Shown: one piece after another, positions 1 to 6,119 of the stretch
Layout: each line of letters opens with the position of its first letter
How positions within the stretch are numbered: position 1 is the first letter of the stretch
NCBI GenBank assembly: GCA_937872715.1
Contig: CALMTJ010000272.1
Span: forward strand, 1-6,119
From: an uncultured Methylobacteriaceae bacterium
GTDB taxonomy: Bacteria > Pseudomonadota > Alphaproteobacteria > Rhizobiales > Beijerinckiaceae
Direction: 5' to 3'
Length of the DNA stretch: 6,119 bases
Notes under the pieces: model-generated
What the model was told of the DNA's origin: nothing
What the model saw: only the letters and a program-made list of their open reading frames with translations
Database searches by the model: none
Made by a program: the position numbers and the translations under genes

Positions 1-603
1 GGGGGGCGGGCTACCTGTTCTCGCCGGAAGGCAAGGGCTGACCGGCCGCTCGCGCGACAGCACGCGCTGAGGATTCTCGGCGAAGGATTTCAGGAGGTTG
101 AACTCGGACGCCGTCAGGGGATGGATCGCGTCCGCCTCGTCGCGAAGGTTGTGGGCGTCGAGGTCGAGCCATTTCGTGCCGAACCGGACCCGCTTGTTCT
201 TCGGCGCGGCGATCGCGGCCACGTCCGCCGCGGCGGCGCTCCGCCGCAGGACGGACCGGATGCGGGCCACGAGCTCGCGGAGCTCGCACGGTTTCGCGAT
301 GTAGTCGTCCGCCCCGATCTCGAGGCCGACCACGCGGTCGATGGCGCTCGCCGTCGCGGTCAGCATGATTACGGGGAACCCGCCCTGACGCTTCAGGTCG
401 CGGATGATCGACAGCCCGTCCTCCTCCGGCATGTTGAGGTCGAGGACGATGAGGTCGGGGCTCGTCGTCTTCAGCTCCTCCCGCAGGCTGCCGCCGCCGT
501 CGCAGAGGCTCACGGTGAACCCGTGCATCTTGAGATAGTCGCCGACCATGTCGCGGGCCGGCGCCTCGTCGTCGACCACGACGATGTGGGGGATCGCTGC
601 CAC
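1..603 (-). CDS. OmpR/PhoB-family response regulator, 3' end lost or rearranged (partial)
   Basis: Receiver plus DNA-binding regulator, probably the output of the two upstream kinases. It is read from GTG at 603-601, which directly follows the TAA of the kinase gene and has GGAGG eight bases upstream. Residues 1-120 form a complete receiver: acidic pair D11/D12 (VVVDDE), phospho-acceptor D55 (VLDLNMPEEDG), T82 (MLTAT) and K104 (DDYIAKP). An alanine-rich linker (122-134) leads to a winged-helix start with VRFG near 139-142 and LTASEFNLL at 163-171, then NPQRVLSRE at 177-185, which is the usual core of the trans_reg_C domain. After about residue 186 the frame becomes proline-rich (RPVSPCLPARTGSPPP), matches nothing in the family and reaches the window edge without a stop. 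An intact member would need roughly 45-50 more residues including the recognition helix. As it stands the DNA-binding domain is incomplete, so the gene is broken, inverted at its end, or misassembled here. The family assignment is secure; the target genes are unknown. Confidence 0.88.
   Translation of the reverse strand, partial: MAAIPHIVVVDDEAPARDMVGDYLKMHGFTVSLCDGGGSLREELKTTSPDLIVLDLNMPEEDGLSIIRDLKRQGGFPVIMLTATASAIDRVVGLEIGADDYIAKPCELRELVARIRSVLRRSAAAADVAAIAAPKNKRVRFGTKWLDLDAHNLRDEADAIHPLTASEFNLLKSFAENPQRVLSRERPVSPCLPARTGSPPP
3..41 (+). CDS. C-terminal tail of an OmpR/PhoB-type response regulator (partial, plus strand)
   Basis: Reading plus-strand frame 3 gives GAGYLFSPEGKG followed by TGA at 39-41. 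This matches the conserved last strand of the winged-helix effector domain of OmpR-family regulators, where the usual ending is of the form (T)(V/I)RGxGYxF. The rest of the gene lies left of the window. No such ending is found on the minus-strand regulator that runs into this point, although that gene should carry one. The fragment is therefore either the end of a second, convergent regulator or the inverted tail of the same gene. It is only twelve codons long, so the assignment rests on the GAGYLF motif, the stop position and the neighbouring regulator. Confidence 0.55.
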   Translation, partial: GAGYLFSPEGKG

Positions 604-2352
604 TTACCTGTCCTCCGAATCCGGCAGCGCGATGGTGAACACGGCGCCCCCTCCCTGCCCGGCGCTCTCGGCCGTGATGCGTCCCCGGTGAAGGTCGACG
701 ATGCGCTTGGCGATGGAGAGGCCGAGCCCGGTCGAGCTCTCGCCGCCGGTCGGCTTCGCCGACAGGCGCTGGAAGCGGCCGAAGACCCGCCCGGCATCTT
801 CCGGCGACAGGCCCGGGCCGCTGTCGCGCACCTGCAGCACGGCCTCGCCGTCCCCGTGCCCGACGGAAACCGAGATGTCGCCGCCGACCGGGCTGTACTT
901 GATGGCGTTCGACAGGAGGTTGTCGATGGCCTCCCAGAGCCGGTCCTGGTCGCCGCAGACGACGAGACCTTCGGGGGCGTGCACGGCGACGCTCTGGCCC
1001 TTGCGGTCTGCCATCGGCGTGTTCGCCTCCACCACGTCGCGGGCGAGGGCCACGAGGTCGAGCGGCTCCCGCCGGACGGTGACGTCCAGCGCGTCGTTCA
1101 TCGCGTCCGACACGAGGGCATCGACCATCCCGGTGAGGCGCTTGGCGGAATCGCGCACGTGCCCGATCTGCGCGCCGACCTGCTCGTCCGGGAGCGGCCT
1201 CATCGCGAGGAGGTCCGTCAGCATCTCGGCGCGGCCCATGATGACGCCGAGCGGGTTCTTCAGGTCGTGCGCGATGGTGCCGAGGATCTCGCCCTTGAAG
1301 CGGTTGGCGCGGCGCAGCTCCGCCGATTGGGCGGCGAGGCGGCGGTTGGCGCTCTTCAGCTCGGCCGTGCGCTTGAGGACCCGCTCCTCCAGCCGGCCGT
1401 TCGCTTCTTCGAGCTGCCCGTAGAGGATCACGTTGTCGAAGGCGACGGAGAGCCGGCTCGAGAACAGCTCCACCAGGGCCCGGTTCGTGTCCGACAGGTT
1501 CTTGGTCGATTCGAGGAGGACGATCACCTCGCGCCCGCTGCCGGTCCGGACGTAGAGGGCCGAGAGACCGTCGCGGAAATCGTGCCCGCGGCGCTCGAAC
1601 GCCTGCCGGACGGTCGTCATCAGCTCCGCCTCGTCGTCGAGCTCTGCCGCCTGCTCGACGAAGCGCCGGTAGCAGCCGGACCCCGCCAGCACGGAGAAGC
1701 TCTCCTCGGCCTTTCCGTTCTCGCGCAGCACGAGGATGCCGGCGCAATCCACCTCGAGGAGCGAGGCGAGCTGCGTCAGCACCCCCTCCGCCAGTCTCTG
1801 CATGGAGCGGACGTCGAAGAGGGTCGAGGCGGCCTCGATGATGATCTCGAGCCCGCGCCGTGTCTCCACCATGCGCTGGAGCTGCTGGTAGCCGCGGAGC
1901 GCGGCCGTCATGGAGGTGAAGAGCTTGTCGGCCGTGAGCTCCGTCTTCGCCTTGTAGTCGTTGATGTCGTAATCGACGATCACGCGGCGCTCGGGCGCCT
2001 GGCCGGGCTGGCCGGTCCGCAGGATGATCCGGACGGTCTCGTTGCGGAGCTGCTCCCGTATGGTCCCGACGAGATCGAGACCGGCCGCCTCCGTCTCCAT
2101 GACGACGTCCAGCAGCACCACGGCGATGTCCGGGTTCGCCTCGAGCAGCGCCCTGCCCTCCCGGGCCGAGAAGGCCGACAGGATGTGCAGCGGCTGGCCG
2201 TTCAGCCGGTAATCGTAGAGCGCGAAGCGCGTGCCTTCGTGCACCGCGGGGTCGTCGTCGATCACGGCGACCTTCCACGGTACGAGCCCGCCGGGAGCGG
2301 AATCCGGCTCGCCGTCTTCGATCAGGGCGATGAGGTCGTCAGGTGCCGACAT
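604..2352 (-). CDS. Soluble histidine kinase with N-terminal receiver and DUF3369-like domain
   Basis: A 582-residue cytoplasmic kinase with no membrane segment or signal peptide. Residues about 26-145 are a receiver: D32-D34 acid pocket (VIDDD), phospho-acceptor D82 (VVLLDVVME), T113 and K134. The stretch DYDINDYKAKTELT at 127-140 is typical of receivers fused to DUF3369. Residues about 150-310 fit DUF3369, a GAF-like domain of unknown ligand. A charged coiled coil (313-352) links to HisKA with H362 in AHDLKNPL. The ATPase domain has an N box (NLLSNAIKY, N478 and N482), G1 DSGPG (510-514) and G2 STGLGLSI (540-547), so it looks catalytically intact. No C-terminal receiver is present, so the likely phosphate acceptor is the OmpR-type regulator that starts one base after its stop. 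The ATG lies inside the end of the upstream kinase gene (14-bp overlap). No Shine-Dalgarno precedes it, which points to translational coupling. The domain layout is clear; the signal is unknown. Confidence 0.93.
   Translation of the reverse strand: MSAPDDLIALIEDGEPDSAPGGLVPWKVAVIDDDPAVHEGTRFALYDYRLNGQPLHILSAFSAREGRALLEANPDIAVVLLDVVMETEAAGLDLVGTIREQLRNETVRIILRTGQPGQAPERRVIVDYDINDYKAKTELTADKLFTSMTAALRGYQQLQRMVETRRGLEIIIEAASTLFDVRSMQRLAEGVLTQLASLLEVDCAGILVLRENGKAEESFSVLAGSGCYRRFVEQAAELDDEAELMTTVRQAFERRGHDFRDGLSALYVRTGSGREVIVLLESTKNLSDTNRALVELFSSRLSVAFDNVILYGQLEEANGRLEERVLKRTAELKSANRRLAAQSAELRRANRFKGEILGTIAHDLKNPLGVIMGRAEMLTDLLAMRPLPDEQVGAQIGHVRDSAKRLTGMVDALVSDAMNDALDVTVRREPLDLVALARDVVEANTPMADRKGQSVAVHAPEGLVVCGDQDRLWEAIDNLLSNAIKYSPVGGDISVSVGHGDGEAVLQVRDSGPGLSPEDAGRVFGRFQRLSAKPTGGESSTGLGLSIAKRIVDLHRGRITAESAGQGGGAVFTIALPDSEDR
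612..616 (-). promoter_or_regulatory. Ribosome binding site deciding the GTG start of the response regulator
   Basis: The minus strand reads GGAGG, then ACAGGTAA, then GTG, a spacing of eight bases. The site lies inside the last codons of the upstream kinase, whose TAA immediately precedes the GTG. No ATG lies nearby in frame, so this site supports the GTG start and implies translation coupled to the kinase gene. Confidence 0.75.
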
Positions 2353-4417
2353 GGTGCGGGTCGTCGAGTGCCGTGTCCGGCTCGGCCGGGGTGGCCGGGG
2401 CCGTCCGGGGGAGCACGATGGTGAAGGTGGAGCCCTGGTCGGGCGCGGAGGAGAGCGCGATGTGGCCGCCGAGCCGCGCCGTCACGAGGTTGTAGACGAT
2501 GTGCAGGCCGAGCCCGGTCCCGCCGGAGCCGCGCCGCGTCGTGAAGAAGGGGTCGAAAGCGCGCCGCCTCACCGCTTCCGTCATGCCGCGCCCGTCGTCC
2601 CGGAACAGGATCTCGACCTCCGCCGCGCCGCGGGGGCGGCCGATGATCGAGATCGCCCCGCCCGGCCGGTCCGCGAAGGCGTGGAAGGTCGCGTTGAGGA
2701 ACAGGTTCGTCAGGATCTGTCCGAGGGGGCCGGGACAGCTGTCCATCACGATGCCGTCCGGCACGGAGACGGACAGGGTGACCCCCGCCGCCTTCAGCGT
2801 CGGCCGAAGGCTCGCCAGGATCTGCTCCGTCGCCTCCCGCAGGTCGAAGATCCTGCGCTCGGCCTGGCTCCGGTCCACCGCGACCTGCTTGAAGGACTGG
2901 ACGAGGTCGCCCGCCCGCCCGAGATTTGCGACGAGCTGCGTCGCGGCCATCTCGACGCCAGCGACAAATTCGGAAAGACGCGAGCGCCGGAGGGCGCCGG
3001 CCGCGAGCTCCGACTGGAAGTCGCGGCAGCGCCCGGCGAGGCTCGAGGCGACGGTGAGGCTGATGCCGACGGGGTTGTTGACCTCGTGCGCGACGCCGGC
3101 GACGAGGCCGCCGAGGGCCGCGAACTTCTCCGCCTGGATCAGGCTCGTCTGCGCGTCCCGGAGCTCGGTGAAAGCCGTCTCGGCCGTCTCCTTCGCCAGC
3201 CGGAGATCCTCGTCGGCGCGCCTTTTCGCGAGGGCGTTCTCACGGAACACCTCCACGGCCCGGGCCATCTCGCCGATCTCGTCCGCCGCGTCGAGACCGC
3301 CGACCCGGCGGCCGTAATCGCCCGTCGTGACGGCCGCCATCGCGTCCCGGAGATCGCCCAACGGCCCGCTCAGGCTTCTCGCGATCGCGATGCCCATGAG
3401 AACCACCAGCACCACGAAGGCGAGCGCCAGGACCGCGAGCTTCAGCGCGACGTCGTGGAGGGTGCGGTCGAACCTGTTCTGCGCCGACAATTCGAGCTCG
3501 CGGACGCCGGTCATCATGCGGTCGGTCGCGGCACTCATGGCGGCGGCATTGTCGTCGATCGTCTCCTTGAGGAGCCTCGCCTGCGTCTTGAACTCGTCCG
3601 TGAGATCCCCGATCGCGGCCTCGATCAGGTCCGCCGCACCGGCCAGGCGCTCGACGCCGCGCCGCGCATCCTCCGACAGCCCGTCCAGGCCGGCGAGCGC
3701 GGGGGCGCCCCGCTTGATGGACTTCGCTGCGGTCTTCGCCTCGCTCGCGGCCGTCTGGTTCGACGACAGGTAGAACGCGTTCGCGGCCAGCACCATGGCG
3801 CCGTAGGCGTCCCGCGACCGCGCCAGGACGGGCCGGAGGTCGAGGCGGGACTCGGCCGGCGCGTCGGCGAGCGCCGTGAAAACGGACCCCATCTCGCGGG
3901 ACGGCCGGAGCACGCGCGTCTCGTAGATGAGCGAGATGTTCGCCCGCGTGTCCCTCAAGGCGTCGAAACCGGCGATGAACCGCTCCGTGATCTCCGTCAG
4001 CGGCAGCGTCGATTCGGCGATCAGCGGATCAAGCCGGGCCTGAACACGGAGCCGGCTGATCAGCGTATCGCGAAGGTCCACGATGCGGGCGAGGACGTTC
4101 GGGTCGGCCTGCGCGAAGAAGCGGTGGATCAGGCTCTGGAGCCGCTCGGCGTCGCTGTCGAGCGTCGAGAGGAAGCGCTCGGACTGGCGCACCTGGCGGA
4201 GATCGGACCAGGCCTCGCCCAGGACCCTGGCGCCGTTCCAGATGAGCCCGAGCAGGATCAGGGCCACGGCCGAGTTGAACGAGGCGATCGCCAGGATGCG
4301 CCAGCGGATCGGCATCCGGCGCACGAGGCGCTCGAAGATGCCGCCTTCCGGGTCGGCATGCGCGGACAGGGGCGCGCCGTCCCGCAGGGGCGGGACATGT
4401 TCGGGCCTGGCCAGCAT
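2339..4417 (-). CDS. Two-pass membrane sensor histidine kinase (HAMP, HisKA, HATPase)
   Basis: A 692-residue sensor kinase and probably the first gene of the operon. A short cytoplasmic N-terminus precedes TM1 (about 41-63). A periplasmic region of roughly 260 residues follows and looks entirely helical, rich in Ala, Leu, Arg and Asp. TM2 spans about 326-346. A HAMP domain (347-400, with DEIGEMA at 379-385) and a coiled coil lead to the dimerisation/phosphoacceptor helix with H444 in GVAHEVNNPVGI. The ATPase domain carries N571 and N575 (NLFLNA), G1 DDGRGM (607-612), F box FDPFFTT (621-627) and G2 GGTGLGL (632-638). The HEVNNP box and FDPFFTT motif are typical of the NtrB-like HPK4 group. It has no receiver of its own. 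ATG 4417 is the earliest possible start, because an in-frame TGA lies two codons upstream. There is no clear Shine-Dalgarno, and Met35 (4315), just before TM1, is an alternative. The helical periplasmic module resembles the HBM/TorS type in size and composition, but its ligand cannot be read from sequence. Confidence 0.93.
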   Translation of the reverse strand: MLARPEHVPPLRDGAPLSAHADPEGGIFERLVRRMPIRWRILAIASFNSAVALILLGLIWNGARVLGEAWSDLRQVRQSERFLSTLDSDAERLQSLIHRFFAQADPNVLARIVDLRDTLISRLRVQARLDPLIAESTLPLTEITERFIAGFDALRDTRANISLIYETRVLRPSREMGSVFTALADAPAESRLDLRPVLARSRDAYGAMVLAANAFYLSSNQTAASEAKTAAKSIKRGAPALAGLDGLSEDARRGVERLAGAADLIEAAIGDLTDEFKTQARLLKETIDDNAAAMSAATDRMMTGVRELELSAQNRFDRTLHDVALKLAVLALAFVVLVVLMGIAIARSLSGPLGDLRDAMAAVTTGDYGRRVGGLDAADEIGEMARAVEVFRENALAKRRADEDLRLAKETAETAFTELRDAQTSLIQAEKFAALGGLVAGVAHEVNNPVGISLTVASSLAGRCRDFQSELAAGALRRSRLSEFVAGVEMAATQLVANLGRAGDLVQSFKQVAVDRSQAERRIFDLREATEQILASLRPTLKAAGVTLSVSVPDGIVMDSCPGPLGQILTNLFLNATFHAFADRPGGAISIIGRPRGAAEVEILFRDDGRGMTEAVRRRAFDPFFTTRRGSGGTGLGLHIVYNLVTARLGGHIALSSAPDQGSTFTIVLPRTAPATPAEPDTALDDPHHVGT

Positions 4418-4617
4418 GGCTCAGCGCCGACCGGTCCCGTTCGGCGGACCGCCATGCATCCTGTTCCGAGAGACGCGCAAGACCCTGCTCCCTGACGCTC
4501 CCCGCCGGGAAGCATCGCACAAGATGACGGCGCGGGGGTATCGTCGTGTTTCGGTAGCGCCGGACACTCCGTTACCGGGCCGATGTTTCGGGACGGTGTC
4601 GAAGCTGCCCCGGCGGG
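4418..4617. other. Intergenic leader between kinase operon and tRNA-Lys
   Basis: About 200 bases hold no gene I can support. The kinase-operon promoter should lie here on the minus strand, but I find no convincing -35/-10 pair. I also see no U-tract terminator behind the tRNA. Small frames crossing this stretch are out-of-frame extensions over the kinase 5' end. Read-through of tRNA transcription into the kinase operon is therefore possible, as both lie on the same strand. Confidence 0.5.
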
Positions 4618-5903
<1,286 letters not shown>

Positions 5904-5905
5904 CG

Positions 5906-5931
5906 CCGGCATAGGCCGGGCCTCCTTTCTT
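5906..5931 (+). terminator. Possible weak terminator after hemB
   Basis: Three bases after the hemB stop, CCGGC-ATAG-GCCGG forms a five-pair GC hairpin, followed by GCCTCCTTTCTT, which is pyrimidine-rich but not a clean U tract. Position and shape suit a terminator. Short GC hairpins are common by chance in DNA of this composition, so support is moderate. Confidence 0.4.
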
Positions 5932-5974
5932 GCCGGAGAAGGCGGTCCCGGCATCTCCCGGCCTCGGCTGAGAG

Positions 5975-6119
5975 GTGCGCGCCCGGCCCGCCCCTCACCC
6001 GCCGCGGCCTCGCGCCGGCACCGTTCCCCGCGAGGGGAGAAGGACCCGTTCGGGCGCGCCGGCCCTCCTTCTCGCCGCCGCGGCCCTGTCCGGCTGCGGG
6101 TTCGCGCTCGATGCCGACC
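5975..6119 (+). CDS. Possible lipoprotein N-terminus running off the window
   Basis: In plus-strand frame 2 the codons from 6065 read LLLAAAALSGCGFALDAD. This has a hydrophobic h-region and a lipobox LSGC with the cysteine at 6095-6097, as in signal peptidase II substrates. Positive residues precede it (RRTRSG, 6038-6055), as expected for an n-region. The weakness is the start: no ATG, GTG or TTG lies close upstream in frame. The nearest is GTG 5975, which would add a long proline/arginine-rich leader through the palindrome. If real, the true start may be non-standard, the sequence may carry an error near 6040-6050, or the similarity may be chance from GCC/GCG/CTC codons. Confidence 0.3.
   Translation, partial: MRARPAPHPPRPRAGTVPREGRRTRSGAPALLLAAAALSGCGFALDAD
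6024..6039. repeat. Short REP-like palindrome downstream of hemB
   Basis: TTCCCC-GCGA-GGGGAG forms a compact stem with a four-base loop (four G-C pairs, one A-T and one G-T). It sits in the middle of a C- and G-rich non-coding stretch that also contains CCCCTCACCC at 5991-6000. Intergenic palindromes with CCCC/GGGGAGA arms are frequent in alphaproteobacterial genomes. Only one copy is in this window, so repeat status cannot be shown here. Confidence 0.35.

Noticed and set aside
11..2278. 755-codon minus-strand frame through the same region
   Set aside because: Out-of-frame reading of the kinase and regulator; extremely Arg/Gly/Pro-rich and without any conserved motif.
121..2424. 767-codon open frame on the plus strand opposite the regulator and kinase genes
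   Set aside because: Composition is Arg/Val/Glu/Asp/His-rich with no domain, and it mirrors G/C-ending codons of the minus-strand genes. The minus strand shows complete kinase and receiver motifs, so this is an antisense shadow.
2231..4495. 754-codon plus-strand frame opposite the membrane kinase
   Set aside because: Antisense shadow of a gene with clear TM, HAMP, HisKA and HATPase signatures; no recognisable protein in this frame.

Overview
The window is GC-rich, densely coding DNA. It most likely comes from an alphaproteobacterium of the Hyphomicrobiales (Rhizobiales), and the style fits Methylobacterium or a relative. Three things point that way: a HemB of the magnesium-type seen in Bradyrhizobium and Pseudomonas, a REC-DUF3369 histidine kinase, and strong G/C preference at third codon positions. 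The genus is an inference, not a demonstrated fact.

Left two thirds (1-4417, minus strand): a compact three-gene signalling operon. Its transcription order is (i) a two-pass membrane sensor histidine kinase (4417-2339); (ii) a soluble kinase with an N-terminal receiver, a DUF3369-like sensory domain and a full HisKA/HATPase transmitter (2352-604); and (iii) an OmpR/PhoB-type response regulator that begins with GTG right after the preceding stop (603 to the window edge). The first two genes overlap by 14 bp and the last two abut, so the products are probably made together. A plausible wiring has the membrane kinase and the REC-DUF3369 kinase both feeding the DNA-binding regulator, with the receiver of the second kinase acting as an input port.

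The left edge is anomalous. The regulator's winged-helix domain stops resembling its family around codon 186 (near position 46). A dozen residues that look like the missing C-terminus of just such a regulator (GAGYLFSPEGKG, then stop) are instead encoded on the plus strand at positions 3-41. The window therefore appears to cut through an inversion, a convergent pair of regulator genes, or an assembly junction.

Middle (4418-4838): a non-coding stretch carrying a tRNA-Lys(UUU) gene on the minus strand with an encoded CCA end and a recognisable promoter. About 200 bases between the tRNA and the membrane kinase hold nothing I can identify beyond presumed operon leader or promoter sequence.

Right (4839-5903, plus strand): an intact hemB encoding porphobilinogen synthase of the heme/bacteriochlorophyll/cobalamin pathway. 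After it come a weak terminator-like hairpin, a GC-rich intergenic stretch with a short palindrome, and at the very edge a reading frame that looks like a lipoprotein signal peptide.
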